Below are positions 8,371 to 18,271 of a DNA stretch of 64,000 bases, in pieces (the first letter of the stretch is position 1; each line of letters starts with the position of its first letter). A program made the translations under genes and the position numbers. The stretch comes from Anderseniella sp963700885 (GTDB lineage: Bacteria; Pseudomonadota; Alphaproteobacteria; Rhizobiales; Aestuariivirgaceae): positions 1 to 64,000 of the forward strand of contig CAVOZJ010000020.1 in assembly GCA_963700885.1 (NCBI GenBank), read 5' to 3'. The notes below the pieces were generated by a model. The model searched no databases. It was not told where the DNA came from and saw only the letters and a list, made by a program, of their open reading frames with translations.

Positions 8371-11300
8371 ATGTGGCATGATGTAGGTATAGGTGCAGGG
8401 CAGAGAAGTAATTTACGTGGTGCTTCCCCTATCTCGATCACTGCATCCGGGGCCATATATTTCCTGAATATGGACCAGCCCTACACCCTGTCGGTCATCT
8501 CGTTCGAGTACTCGGGCGCCGGCGCGGACGAGTTTACCGTCACCATTGCCGTGACCGGCGGCGGCACGTTCACCGCGGCCACGTCCAGCCCGCCCACGGT
8601 TTCCGACGACGGCACGGCCAGCGTGACATTCGACGCCGGTACGACGCTGGCCCAAGCCAACTCGGCGATCAACGGCGACATCGCCGGACTGTCCAGCGAG
8701 ACCGCCACGGCGACCATCACCATCGCCAACGACGAGACGGCCGAGGTGGCAGTCGCGGTGATAACGCTCAACGCCTACGCCGCGCTCGCCGTGTCCACGT
8801 TCCTGCCCGCCGACAACGAAACAGATTTTGCAGCCGACGGGTCGTTCACAGTCACCTTCACCCGCGACGTGCAGGCCGGCAGCGGCGACATATCGCTCAG
8901 GGAGCTTGCCGGGCCTTCGGAAGTGGAGGCCTTCGACGTTACCAGCGACATCGTGATCAACGGCCCCGCCGTCACGTTCACACCGGCCAGCCCGCTTGCA
9001 GAAGGCGTGCCGCACGCCATCCAGATCGACGCTACGGCGATTGACGGTACCGTTATCGGAACCGGCGACAGCTTTGCCGGGATTGCCGACGACACGACCT
9101 GGAACTTCACCCCGCGCATCCGGGTATCAATGGTTGACCAGGTCATCCTGACAGACGCCATCACCAACCGGCTGGTGATTTCATCGCCCGGCGATGCTGC
9201 GGTCGAGGTCTACAACGGTGTGTCGAAACTGGGTGACGCCACGCTAATCAGCGCCGGAGTGTTCGAGTTTTCCTACACACCGGGCGGCGTTGACTATGAC
9301 GTGGATTTCAAGACAGTTGGCGACGTCACCGGTGACGGCAACGAGTTCAACATCGTCATTGCCGAAGCCAACGAGATCGACCAGGACATCTCGAACTGGA
9401 CCAAGAGCAACGGCCAGCGTCACGATTACCGGCGGGCAGTCTGATCCGTTCGGCGGCAGCAATGCGTTATCTTGTCGAGACATACTCAGCGGCAGGCACA
9501 GCGCAGTACATCGAGGAAGCAACTGCCGGTTCGCCGTCCGAGAATGACGGCGGCTTTGAAATCTGGGTGAAATCCAACGGCCATGACGTGCTGCGCATCA
9601 ACCCGCAGGAGGAAACCGCAGCCCACTTTGCGGCCATCGACCTGACAACCGGCGAGAAATACACCGACGATGCGCAGATCGCCATTGTCGAGACAGTCGG
9701 GAGCTGGCACCGGGTGTGGTATCGCACCATCAATTCATCCGCGCCGCCTGAAACATTCCGGCTCTACATGTGCAAGGCGCTGGATGACATCACGCCGGAC
9801 AGCGATGCAAGTGAAGGTGCATACTTCTTCGCGCCGCGCACTGCCGATGGCGTCCTGCCGTTCACCGCATACCAGAATTTCAACTTCGAGCTGACTACTG
9901 ATGGTGGTGTCGGTGAAGTTGATATTTACTCCTACACTCATCCGTACATTGATGCTGAGTCCGACGTCACCACGACACGCTATACAATCGACGTCATCAA
10001 GCCTGATACTTGGGATGCCGGAAACACCTACAAGCGGGTGTTCGCGCTTCCGGCGATTGCCAAGGGCACGGAGAACGTCGCGGCAGACTTCATCGCGGGT
10101 GACTACGCCAACCTGTATGACGTGGTCATCATCATCCCGTACGTGAAGCAGGCCACCCCGTGGTTCGGCACCAAAAACGACGGCACCAGTTTGCAGGAAA
10201 CTTTGCTCACCGATGTGCTGATGCAGTTTACCGAGGAAGAACTGGCCTGTTCGAGTGAGCGCAACGACACGTTCGTCATCGGCTACTCGAAGACCGGCAA
10301 CGCGGCATACTCCCTGATCCTGCGCAACCCGACGGTGTTCGGCTATGCCTGCGCATGGGATGGAACATTCAGCATATCGTGGGATACAAACGGTTTGGGC
10401 GACAACTACGGCACCGAGGCGCACTGGGAAACTTTCAATCCTCTGGACATTCTTTCGGCAAATGTTGACAGCGTGAACGACGCTGAGCGGCTGGTGCTGT
10501 TGGGGTATGAGAGTTACCAGTCTGGCCAGATAGCCATGCAGTCGGCGCTGAACGGCGAGAGCGTTGATTTCCACTTCTACGCCGCGGACACCGATGATCA
10601 TTCGTGGGGCGGCGGCTGGCTGGAAAACGGCATGTCGGAACTGATGCTGCTTGGCGGCGTGGACATTGACCCGTACGTGGTTTCGCTTTCGCCTGCAGAT
10701 GACGCGACCGGTGTGACTGCAAACTCTACCATGGAGATGCGGTTTGAAAGCGACATCATCCTGGCAGCTGGTGGCGATAATATCACGGTGCGCAATGTCA
10801 CCGACGACAGCACGGTCGAGACGTTCACCCGGACCAGCAACACCGCTGCAACCGGCGACAACGGCGGCACCATTGCAATTGCCGATCATCGGCTCACCAT
10901 CACGCTGGGCGACGACATGGTGGGCGAGAAGGTGCATGCGCCGCAGATACCGGCAACCGCCATTGATGACGGCCAGGGCAATTCGTTTGCCGGATTGACA
11001 GGCGACACGGCGTGGAACTTCACAACTGCATCAACAGCGAACAACACGGTGCTGCTGCTCAACTTCAACGCTGATCTCACTGATGCAAGTGATAGTGCCC
11101 ACACTGTTACAGCAATCGGCAATGCGCAGATTGATACCAGCATAAAGAAATTTGGGGCTGGATCGCTGCTGCTGGATGGCACGACAGACGGCATTCGTCT
11201 CGACGGCTCCAGCGATTTTGCGTTCGGCACCGGCGATTTCACGGTCCACATGTTCGCCTATCCTCTGGACCTGACCAGCGTCAACGTGATCGGGGACTGG

Positions 11301-11660
11301 CGGCAGGGCGGAGCAGGCGGCAACCCGCTGTGGTATATCAACGGCGCAGACATTCTGTGGCATGAAACCGACACGAAGATTACCGGTTCGCACGGCATGT
11401 CTACCAGCACATGGTATCATCTGTGCATCCAGCGCTTCAGCGCAGTGACCAGAATGTTCGTTGAAGGTGTACAGATCGGCTCGGACTACGCCGATACCAA
11501 CGACTACGGCGTCAGCACGAACGGTCCGTTCTTCGGCATCAACGGCAACCCCACACAGTTCGACTGGAACGTGCAGATCGACGACCTGCACATCGCCAGG
11601 GAGGCCATCTTCGGAGACGTCACAAGTTTCACCCCGCCGTCATCGGAGCGGGCGTCATAG
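8371..11660 (+). CDS. Tail fibre/spike with Ig-like, esterase-like and LamG-like domains; two frame breaks
   Basis: Two long frames (8371-9444 and 9462-11660) form one protein of about 1,090 residues. Dropping one G of 9412-9413 and one T of 9467-9468 gives continuous sequence through SVTITGGQSDPFGGSNAYLV. The N-terminal third is Thr/Ala/Asp-rich beta sandwich sequence. It ends in a bacterial Ig-like domain with 'FLPADNETDFAADGSFTVTF' and TTWNFTP. The middle (about 9990-10660) is alpha/beta-hydrolase-like, with a nucleophile elbow GYSKTG (Ser codon at 10287) and a late DDHSWGGGW that could supply the His. A second Ig-like repeat and a LamG/concanavalin-like C-terminus follow. The likely role is host-surface binding and removal of acyl groups from surface polysaccharide. 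The exact start is uncertain. Confidence 0.65.
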
Positions 11661-11680
11661 AGATTTGAGTATGAACTGTT

Positions 11681-12265
11681 TTACCGGCCGTGGACATAGA
11701 CCAGGACCTGATCGGCCCATGTCCTGATGTCTGAAATATGCCCTATCGTGGAGGTAATCTCTACAAATTCCCGGAGCGTGTGGTGATTTCTCCAGCCGTT
11801 GGTGACAGCGCGTTGCCTGATCATGTCAACAGTCCATTCATTGGTATTGCGGCGCAATGAGGCAATGCCATCTGACGACGGAAACACCGCGTAAGACAAC
11901 AGAAAGTGGTCATGAAAAAGATTGAGCCGCTGCAGCGTCCTGTCGATCTGGTCCAGATATTCACAGACGCCGCTCAGCACGCAGACATCTGTTTGCGAGA
12001 CTTCAAAGTCCAGCGTGTTCAGGTCACAGACCCTGACATCTCCGGTCCAGCTTTTCATGTCGTAGCGATGGACCGTGTATCCTGGATTGCCTTCAGCAGC
12101 TTTGAAAAACGGACTGTGAACGCCGCAGCCATATTCTGAAAATGACCAGTCTCTTGCAACGTTCTGCCGGCCGGCAAACATCTGGAGAAGCAGTTCACTC
12201 CTCTCGCCCCAGGCCTTGTCATATGCCTCGGGGTCAAGCCATCTTTGCGGGAGAGTTAATTCCAT
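11681..12265 (-). CDS. Class I SAM-dependent methyltransferase-like protein
   Basis: 194 residues on the strand opposite to the phage genes, 20 bases from the end of the spike. The segment WSFSEYGCGVHSPFF has the glycine-rich E-x-G-C-G form of the SAM-binding motif I. Later VCVLSGVCEYLDQID matches the post-motif region. The substrate is unknown. Phage-borne methyltransferases of this size can act on sugars, nucleic acid or protein. Being antisense and single, it looks like an accessory (moron) gene inserted between the tail and lysis modules. Confidence 0.6.
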   Translation of the reverse strand: MELTLPQRWLDPEAYDKAWGERSELLLQMFAGRQNVARDWSFSEYGCGVHSPFFKAAEGNPGYTVHRYDMKSWTGDVRVCDLNTLDFEVSQTDVCVLSGVCEYLDQIDRTLQRLNLFHDHFLLSYAVFPSSDGIASLRRNTNEWTVDMIRQRAVTNGWRNHHTLREFVEITSTIGHISDIRTWADQVLVYVHGR

Positions 12266-12538
12266 GGGTCGGGTTTCCAGGCAGGTAAATTGACATCAAC
12301 CGGCGCACCGGCTTTCCAGGTATGGAACAAGGGTGCCGGTGCAGGCGCGCTGCATCACATAGCATACACAATGCAGCTTGATAAATGGGCAGCAGACAGC
12401 GCCCCGGCGGGCTGCGTGGCGGAAAACCGTCCTGGCCTTCAGGATTACGGCGCTGACTGCCGCCGTTTCCGGCCCGCAGGGGCCGAACGCGCGCAACAGC
12501 GGAAAAACAAACCACTAACTGCGGCGAAAGGATGCGGC
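12266..12538. other. Intergenic region before the lysis cassette
   Basis: 273 bases between divergent genes. No good frame is seen. Short GC inverted repeats occur (CCGG-CGCA-CCGG near 12300; CCTGG around 12430), and an AAAGGA ribosome site sits at the right end. It should hold the promoters of the methyltransferase and the lysis genes, but I cannot place them exactly. Confidence 0.4.
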
Positions 12539-12769
12539 ATGAAAGTCGAGCCATCACTATTGCATGACTGGTCGGTGTGGCTTGCCGGCGGGATGATCAG
12601 CCTTGCCACGTGGGTTGGCCGGATTGTCTTCACCAACAACAAGCGCATTGACGCGCTGGAGGCCGACAACAGGCATGCCCGCGACCTGCGTGAACGCCAG
12701 GACAGGACGATCAACGAAATCCGGGCCGATCAGAAGACGCTGATCGCCCACCTGCTGAAATCCAGATGA
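12539..12769 (+). CDS. Small membrane protein with coiled-coil tail (lysis module)
   Basis: 76 residues from the ATG at 12539, which follows a GCGAAAGGA ribosome site. One membrane segment lies at about residues 12-32 (VWLAGGMISLATWVGRIVF). A charged helical tail follows (ALEADNRHARDLRERQDR), likely a coiled coil. The layout is like that of small phage proteins encoded beside endolysins, such as spanin- or holin-like proteins. A lipobox is not present, so it is not a classic outer-membrane spanin. Confidence 0.55.
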   Translation: MKVEPSLLHDWSVWLAGGMISLATWVGRIVFTNNKRIDALEADNRHARDLRERQDRTINEIRADQKTLIAHLLKSR

Positions 12770-12872
12770 TTCACCAGCAGCACCGGAGAAACGTCATGCC
12801 ACGTCGGCAAGAATCCAAACAACAAACCCATGCGCGCGTGGCCCGTGCATGGCCGGACCCCTGCGCAGCACC

Positions 12873-13520
12873 ATGAATCGCCAGGCATTCTTAAACGCCG
12901 TCCGGAGCGCGCTGTTTGCAGGCGCCATGACGCAAGACCAGGTTGACGGCCTGGAGTTCATCCTCGGCCAGTGGAACGAGACCGGGTTTACCGATGAACG
13001 CTGGCTGGCCTATGCGCTGGCCACCGCCTTCCACGAGACCGCCTTTACCATGCAGCCGATCCGCGAATACGGCCGCGGCAGGGGCAGGACCTACGGACAC
13101 CCGGACCCGGTGACGGGTGAGACCTATTACGGGCGCGGCTATGTGCAGCTCACCTGGAAGGAAAATTACCAGCGCGCGTCACAGGCGCTCGGCATCGATT
13201 TCGTCAGACAGCCCGATCTCGTCATGGCGCCGGAGAACGCCGCCTTCATCCTGTTCCAGGGAATGAAGGACGGCTGGTTCACCGGCAACGGGTTCGCCGA
13301 CTACATCAATGACAGGCAGCGCGATTACCGCAACGCGCGCCGCATCGTCAACGGAACCGACAGGGCAGGCGAGATTGCAGGCTACGCGCTGAAGTTCGAG
13401 GCAGCGCTGGACGCGGCGCGTGACGCAGCGCCCGGGCCGCAGTCCACCATCAGACCTGAAACCGGCCGGCACTGGCTGCTGCGCATCGTGCTGGCCATAT
13501 GGAAGGCATTCAGACCATGA
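12873..13520 (+). CDS. Phage endolysin, glycoside hydrolase family 19
   Basis: Cell-wall hydrolase of the GH19 (chitinase/lysozyme) type that would cut peptidoglycan at phage release. The start at 12873 (MNRQAF) is preferred over an upstream Met at 12849, giving 215 residues. Visible GH19 features are HETAFTMQPIREYG with Glu55 and Glu65 as probable catalytic residues, and YYGRGYVQLTWKENY near residues 86-99, the family's G-R-G-x-x-Q-L-T signature. There is a hydrophobic C-terminal stretch (WLLRIVLAIW) but no signal peptide, so export depends on the holin. Its stop overlaps the holin start by ATGA. Confidence 0.85.
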   Translation: MNRQAFLNAVRSALFAGAMTQDQVDGLEFILGQWNETGFTDERWLAYALATAFHETAFTMQPIREYGRGRGRTYGHPDPVTGETYYGRGYVQLTWKENYQRASQALGIDFVRQPDLVMAPENAAFILFQGMKDGWFTGNGFADYINDRQRDYRNARRIVNGTDRAGEIAGYALKFEAALDAARDAAPGPQSTIRPETGRHWLLRIVLAIWKAFRP

Positions 13521-13948
13521 GTATCGTATCGATTCTGGCGGAAGCAGCGCTTGGCCCGGTGCTGGACGTGTTCAGGGACCTGGGCGGCAAGTGGATCAAC
13601 AAGCAGATCTCCGACCAGCAGTTCAGGGCCGAGGTGCAAAAGGCGCTGCTGCTGGCCATGACCAGCTTGTGGGCCGAGCAGGGCAGGGTCATCGTTGCCG
13701 AGATCGGCAGCGAAAGCCTGCTGACGCGGATGTGGCGGCCTGCCGTTGCCATAAGTTTCGCCTTCGTCCTGTTCTGGTACGCGTTTTTCGTGCCCATCGC
13801 CGTGGGCTGGCTCGGCGCGCCACCGCTGGCCGTCGGCGACAGGCTGCTGGAATGGATTATGACACTGCTGACCATCTCGATCACCGGCTATATCGGCGGA
13901 CGCTCCATCGAAAAGGCCGTTGAAAAATTCATCACGAAAGGAAAATGA
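13517..13948 (+). CDS. Holin of the three-TM, GTA-type family
   Basis: 143 residues from the ATG overlapping the endolysin stop. The N-terminus (VSILAEAALGPVLDVF) and a helical part precede two strong membrane segments: AVAISFAFVLFWYAFFVPIAVGWL and IMTLLTISITGYIGG. The C-terminus is basic, ending EKFITKGK. This pattern and the wording 'RMWRPAVAISFAFVLFWYA' fit holins associated with gene transfer agents and alphaproteobacterial phages. It would permeabilise the inner membrane for the GH19 enzyme encoded just upstream. Confidence 0.75.
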   Translation: MSIVSILAEAALGPVLDVFRDLGGKWINKQISDQQFRAEVQKALLLAMTSLWAEQGRVIVAEIGSESLLTRMWRPAVAISFAFVLFWYAFFVPIAVGWLGAPPLAVGDRLLEWIMTLLTISITGYIGGRSIEKAVEKFITKGK

Positions 13949-13949
13949 C

Positions 13950-14135
13950 ATGGACGATTTCATGACGCATGCAACCGAAGCTATGAGCGCTGCGCAGGTT
14001 GCCGCCGGTGCGGCCATCGCCTGGCTTGCGACAAGGTTTGAGTGGTGGAAGAGCTCAGACAGCTGGCTGGTGAAGGTCGGCGTACCGCTGGCGCTGTTCA
14101 TCTGTGTGGCGCTGGTGCTGAGCCTGCTGGCGTAG
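13950..14135 (+). CDS. Small single-span membrane protein at the end of the lysis cassette
   Basis: 61 residues, starting one base after the holin stop, with AAAGGAAA just upstream. An amphipathic N-terminal part (MTHATEAMSAAQVAAGAAIAW) leads to W-rich sequence and one membrane segment (VGVPLALFICVALVLSLLA). It could be a second holin, antiholin or accessory lysis protein. It is the last phage-like gene; the strand and gene content switch to host type after 14135. Confidence 0.5.
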   Translation: MDDFMTHATEAMSAAQVAAGAAIAWLATRFEWWKSSDSWLVKVGVPLALFICVALVLSLLA

Positions 14136-14164
14136 ACCGGGTATCCAGATGCCCCTGGATGCGT

Positions 14165-15085
14165 TTACCGGATCCCGGCCCCGGGTTCCTGCCGAGAGCG
14201 CAGCGGCTGGATGAATGTCAGTGCAACCGATGCCACAATCAGTCCAAGAGCGGTAATTTTCTGCCATGTCAGGACATCGCCCAGCAGCACGTGGGATGAC
14301 AGCACACCGACCACCGGAATGAGCAGGGTGCCAATGGCGGCGGTCGCCGCAGGCAGCCGGGCAACCAGGACGACCCAGGCTGCGTAGCACAGGGCAACCG
14401 GGCCCGCGACATGAAACGCAAACACCGCCAGAACCGGCGCGTCCGGAATCCCAAGCGTCCATGGCCGTTCGAACAGCACGGCGCCCGCCCAGGCGGGTAT
14501 GGCTGCAACGCCAACCAGCCAGGCAGACCGGGCCAGGGGCGTCGTTGTCCAGGCCGTGGCCTTCAGCAGCACCGTGCCGGCGGCCCAGGAGACCGCCGCG
14601 CCGAGCATGAACAGAAAACCCGCCGGATGGCTGATGAAGTGTCCAAAATCACCGGCAATCAGAACCGTCAGCCCCGTCATGCCGAGCAGCAACGAGGCCA
14701 CGCGGTTGACCGCGAACCTCTCTCCGAGAAAAATTGCGGCCATGATGGCTGCCCACATCGGCATGGTGAACGCGATGATGGCGGCTTTCGAGGTTTCGGT
14801 CAGCAACTGGCCGAATGCGGTCAGGAGGTTGAACCCGAACACCGTCAGCAGGCCGGCAACCAGAAGCTCGATGCGCTCGTGGGCTGCAACTCGAAGGCTT
14901 TCACCGGCCCCGCGGGCGATGATGGCCAGCAGCAAGCCGCCGAGCGTGAATGCCAGCGCGCGGAAGGTCCACGGTGGAACAAAGCCCAGTATGAACTTGA
15001 CGGCCGGCCAGTTGAGACCCCACAGGATGCCGATCGTGATGACCAGGACAATGGCGCCGGCCTGGGCACCGGCTTGCGATTTCAT
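14165..15085 (-). CDS. DMT-superfamily permease (EamA family)
   Basis: 306 residues with about ten membrane segments in two EamA repeats, typical of drug/metabolite transporter family exporters. The start is taken at 15085 (MKSQAGAQAG). The first membrane segment begins at about residue 10 and contains GILWGLNWPAVKFIL, a family-like motif. Substrate unknown. It ends 29 bases from the last phage gene, facing it, so its 3' flank may be where the prophage meets the chromosome. Confidence 0.8.
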   Translation of the reverse strand: MKSQAGAQAGAIVLVITIGILWGLNWPAVKFILGFVPPWTFRALAFTLGGLLLAIIARGAGESLRVAAHERIELLVAGLLTVFGFNLLTAFGQLLTETSKAAIIAFTMPMWAAIMAAIFLGERFAVNRVASLLLGMTGLTVLIAGDFGHFISHPAGFLFMLGAAVSWAAGTVLLKATAWTTTPLARSAWLVGVAAIPAWAGAVLFERPWTLGIPDAPVLAVFAFHVAGPVALCYAAWVVLVARLPAATAAIGTLLIPVVGVLSSHVLLGDVLTWQKITALGLIVASVALTFIQPLRSRQEPGAGIR

Positions 15086-15200
15086 TATATGCTCAACCCA
15101 AAAAGCCTGCAGTGGCAACCGGCGCACGCGCAGGATGTGAAATCAAGCCTGCCCTGCGCGCAGCCGGCCGGCCCCGGTGATCGCATCAGCGCCGCGGCGG

Positions 15201-15731
15201 TCACTTTTCCAGATACTCGCCACATTTCGGCGCCGGGGAATTGCCCCACGGCATGATAGGCACGGTCGAGGTCGAGTTTTGCGGGCTGCCCTCGATGATG
15301 CGATCGGAATAGACCAGGTAGACCAGCGTATTGCGAACCGCATCGCAGCCCCGCACGATCTGCAGCTTCTTGAAGAACAGCGACCGGCGCTGCTTGTACA
15401 CTTCATCGCCCTGCTCAAACTTCGCCCTGAAGCTGACCGGGCCGACCTGACGGCAGGCAAGCGACACTTCGGAGCGTTCCTCGGCAAACCCCGCCCAGCC
15501 TTTCCAGCCACCGATCTCCGGCAGGGTGAAGTGGCATGCAACGCCTTCAACAAGCGGATCATCCAGCGCATAGACAGCCAGTTTCGCATTGGGCGACAGC
15601 AGCCGGAACACGGTTGATTTGCGGAATATCAGCTCCGGATCATCTTCGGCCGCGGCCAGCGTGCCCGCAGCGGCAGTCATCATCAACATGGCCGAAACAC
15701 CTGCGGCCATGCAGGATTTTGTAAATCGCAT
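15201..15731 (-). CDS. creA: CreA family protein
   Basis: 176 residues with a signal peptide (MRFTKSCMAAGVSAMLMMTAAAGTLAAA). The conserved CreA signature is clear near the C-terminus: KKLQIVRGCDAVRNTLVYL followed by YSDRIIEGSPQNSTS and a terminal Cys-containing tail. CreA is a widespread periplasmic protein of unknown function. The start at 15731 puts the basic residues directly before the hydrophobic core. The gene follows metC on the same strand with 35 bases between and may be cotranscribed. Confidence 0.85.
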   Translation of the reverse strand: MRFTKSCMAAGVSAMLMMTAAAGTLAAAEDDPELIFRKSTVFRLLSPNAKLAVYALDDPLVEGVACHFTLPEIGGWKGWAGFAEERSEVSLACRQVGPVSFRAKFEQGDEVYKQRRSLFFKKLQIVRGCDAVRNTLVYLVYSDRIIEGSPQNSTSTVPIMPWGNSPAPKCGEYLEK

Positions 15732-15766
15732 CAAAAAGCTCCGTTGTTGTTGGCAGAATGCGCCGG

Positions 15767-16942
15767 TCAACCCGCTGCGGCCATCGCCCTGAAGCCGGTC
15801 TCAAGATCCTTCTTCAGATCCCCGACATCCTCAAGCCCGATATGCAGACGCAACAGGCTGCCTTTGCGATCCCACGTGGTCGCTGTCCTGTAGCTGGTGA
15901 CATCGCACGGAATTACAAGGCTTTCAAACCCGCCCCAGGAATAGCCCATGCCAAACAGCGTCAGCGTGTTCAGCAGGGCGTCGACAGCCTTTTCACTGGC
16001 GGTTTTCAGGACGACGCCGAAAAGCCCCGATGCGCCGGTGAAGTCACGCTTCCAGAGGTCATGACCTGGCGCACCGGGAAGACCGGGATGCAGAACCTCG
16101 GCCACCTCGTCGCGGGCCCTGAGCCACTCAGCCATGTGCAGGGCCGATTTCATATGGCGTTCAAGCCGCACATCCAGCGTGCGGATGCCGCGAAGCGTCA
16201 GGTAGATGTCATCCGGCCCGGCACACAGGCCCATCTCTTCATGCGCTGTCCTGAACCGCTGCCAGTGGGCTTCTGTCACCGTGATGCAGCCCATCATGCA
16301 GTCCGAATGGCCACCCAGGTACTTGGTGGCTGCCTGGAAGGAAATGTCGCAACCGTGCCTGAATGGCTTGAAATAATGTCCCGCCGACCAGGTGTTGTCG
16401 GTTGCCACGAGCGCACCGTGGGCATGCGCGGCAGCTGCTATTGCAGGTATGTCCTGCACCTCAAATGTCTGTGAACCGGGGCACTCGGTCATCACCAGCT
16501 TCGTATTGGGCCGCATCAGGCTGGAAATTTCCGCTCCGATCAGCGGATCGTAGAATGTTGCCTCGATGCCCATACGCGCAAGCAGGCCGTTGCACAGGTT
16601 GCGGGTTGGCCTGTAGGCGCTGTCGGTTACCAGCACATGATCACCGGTGTTCAGAAACGCCATCATCACGCTGGCAACCGCCGCCAGGCCTGACGGCGCC
16701 AGCCGGCTCGCATGTCCGCCTTCCAGCTGTGCGATGGTTTCCTCCAGTGCGCGTGACGTAGGGGTTCCCCTGCGCCCGTAGGTAAAGGGCTGGTTCTGGG
16801 ACCGCAAGGTCCCGGTGTCCGGATACAGGATTGTTGAGGCGTGGTAGACGCCGGGGTTGACAATGCCGTGCTCGCAATACTGCCGGCCCGCAGTGACGAG
16901 TTCGGTTGCGGAATGGTGCCTGGCACCGTTGGGGCTTTTCAT
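15767..16942 (-). CDS. metC: Cystathionine beta-lyase (PLP-dependent)
   Basis: 391 residues from the ATG at 16942; upstream in-frame sequence is non-homologous and discarded. This is a Cys/Met-metabolism PLP enzyme that splits cystathionine to homocysteine, pyruvate and ammonia in methionine synthesis. Family residues are seen: YGRRGTPT, the S-x-x-Y near DSAYRPTRN, TDNTWSAGHYFKPF, and the PLP lysine at Lys207 in QAATKYLGGHSD. The C-terminal SWGGFESL is typical of MetC and cystathionine gamma-synthase relatives; the lyase is favoured by the overall wording and length. It is divergent from aapJ. Confidence 0.85.
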   Translation of the reverse strand: MKSPNGARHHSATELVTAGRQYCEHGIVNPGVYHASTILYPDTGTLRSQNQPFTYGRRGTPTSRALEETIAQLEGGHASRLAPSGLAAVASVMMAFLNTGDHVLVTDSAYRPTRNLCNGLLARMGIEATFYDPLIGAEISSLMRPNTKLVMTECPGSQTFEVQDIPAIAAAAHAHGALVATDNTWSAGHYFKPFRHGCDISFQAATKYLGGHSDCMMGCITVTEAHWQRFRTAHEEMGLCAGPDDIYLTLRGIRTLDVRLERHMKSALHMAEWLRARDEVAEVLHPGLPGAPGHDLWKRDFTGASGLFGVVLKTASEKAVDALLNTLTLFGMGYSWGGFESLVIPCDVTSYRTATTWDRKGSLLRLHIGLEDVGDLKKDLETGFRAMAAAG

Positions 16943-17025
16943 GAGATGGACTTTCACAGGCTGAAATGTATCAGCCCTGTTTACCTGTTTTGTCAGCCTT
17001 GAGAAGATTTTTTTCACCGAACTGC

Positions 17026-17055
17026 TTGACCCAAGTTGGAATTTGGGCAGGATAC
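17026..17055 (+). promoter_or_regulatory. Probable aapJ promoter
   Basis: TTGACC at 17026-17031 and AGGATAC at 17049-17055 are 17 bp apart, about 180 bases before the aapJ start. The spacer holds an imperfect inverted repeat (CCCAA ... TTGGG) that could be an operator. The call rests on consensus matching alone. Confidence 0.4.
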
Positions 17056-17231
17056 AGCCCGTGTGTGCTGAACAGGCATGTACACAGGGAGTAAAAATTG
17101 AAATACTCATGGACGGTGGCTATTGCTGAACCGGAACCGTGTAGCGCGGCAGTAAAAACATATTGCCGGGTTGCCTGCAGGCTTTTTTGCAAGAGCATTG
17201 GCCCAATCTCAAATGATCAAAGGAAATACTC

Positions 17232-18254
17232 ATGAAACGTACGTTGCTTTCGCTTGCTCTCGGTACAGCTGTATCGCTTGCCGGCATTTCGGCCGCCTCG
17301 GCTGGTACCCTCGATGATGTCAAGTCCAAGGGGTTCATACAGTGTGGCGTCAGCCAGGGCCTGATCGGCTTCTCAAACCCTGATGACAAGAACAACTGGA
17401 CCGGCCTTGACGTGGACTTCTGCCGTGCGGTTGCCGCCGCGATTTTCGGTGACGGCCAGAAGGTAAAGTTTACCCCGTTGTCAGCCAAGGAGCGTTTTAC
17501 CGCTCTGCAGTCGGGTGAAATTGACGTTCTGTCCCGTAACACCACCTGGACCATGGGCCGCGATACCTCGCTGGGCCTGGTGTTTGCCGGGGTTACCTAT
17601 TATGACGGACAGGGCTTCATGGTGAAGAAGTCGCTTGGTATCGACAACGCCCTGAAACTCGACGGAGCATCGGTTTGCACGCAGACCGGCACCACCACCG
17701 AACTCAACCTGGCCGACTATTTCCGCGCCAACAACATGAAGTACGAAGTGGTTGCGTTCGAAAAGGCAGATGAAGTTATCGCTGCCTACGATTCCGGGCG
17801 TTGCGACGTGTTCACCACTGACCAGTCAGGCCTGTATGCAGAGCGTCTGAAGCTGAAGAATCCGGATGAAAACGTTGTTCTTCCCGAGATCATTTCGAAA
17901 GAACCACTGGGCCCGGTGGTCCGCCAGGGCGACGACGCCTGGTTCAATGTTGTCAAGTGGACCTACTTCGCGCTGCTGAATGCTGAAGAAGCAGGCATCA
18001 CGGCCGCCAACGTTGCTGACATGACAGCAAATTCCACAGACCCGAACGTGCGCCGTCTGCTGGGTGTTGAAGGTGACTTCGGCAAGGCTATCGGTCTTGA
18101 AAACAGCTGGGCTGCCGATGCCGTCAAGGCTGTTGGCAACTATGGCGAAATTTTTGATCGCAATGTTGGTCCGGACACCAACCTGAAGATCGCCCGCGGC
18201 GTCAACGCGCTGTGGAGCAAGGGCGGCATCCAGTACGCTCCGCCCGTGCGCTGA
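17232..18254 (+). CDS. aapJ: General L-amino acid ABC transporter, substrate-binding protein
   Basis: 340 residues. A signal peptide ends at about ASA-24 (LAGISAASAGTL). The SBP-bac-3 fold is clear: GVSQGLIGFSNPDDKNNWTG, LDVDFCRAVAAAIFG, LSAKERFTALQSGEIDVLSR and TTWTMGRD. It captures L-amino acids in the periplasm and hands them to AapQM. The AAAGGA ribosome site lies just upstream. It is the first gene of aapJQMP. A stable hairpin and a 250-base gap separate it from aapQ, consistent with the higher expression usual for binding proteins. Confidence 0.92.
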   Translation: MKRTLLSLALGTAVSLAGISAASAGTLDDVKSKGFIQCGVSQGLIGFSNPDDKNNWTGLDVDFCRAVAAAIFGDGQKVKFTPLSAKERFTALQSGEIDVLSRNTTWTMGRDTSLGLVFAGVTYYDGQGFMVKKSLGIDNALKLDGASVCTQTGTTTELNLADYFRANNMKYEVVAFEKADEVIAAYDSGRCDVFTTDQSGLYAERLKLKNPDENVVLPEIISKEPLGPVVRQGDDAWFNVVKWTYFALLNAEEAGITAANVADMTANSTDPNVRRLLGVEGDFGKAIGLENSWAADAVKAVGNYGEIFDRNVGPDTNLKIARGVNALWSKGGIQYAPPVR

Positions 18255-18271
18255 CAACGACATTTAAAACT

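Noticed and set aside
9735..10937. 400-codon minus-strand frame inside the tail spike
   Set aside because: Composition is that of an antisense reading (His/Arg/Val-rich, no domain), while the plus strand has an ordered domain series.
1..14165. tRNA attachment site for the prophage
   Set aside because: No tRNA-like cloverleaf was found at either end and no shared core between 1-462 and 14135-14165 was seen.
17173..17188. Intrinsic terminator or attenuator in the aapJ leader (GCCTGCAGGC then six T)
   Set aside because: The palindrome has no room for a loop; only a three-pair stem could form.
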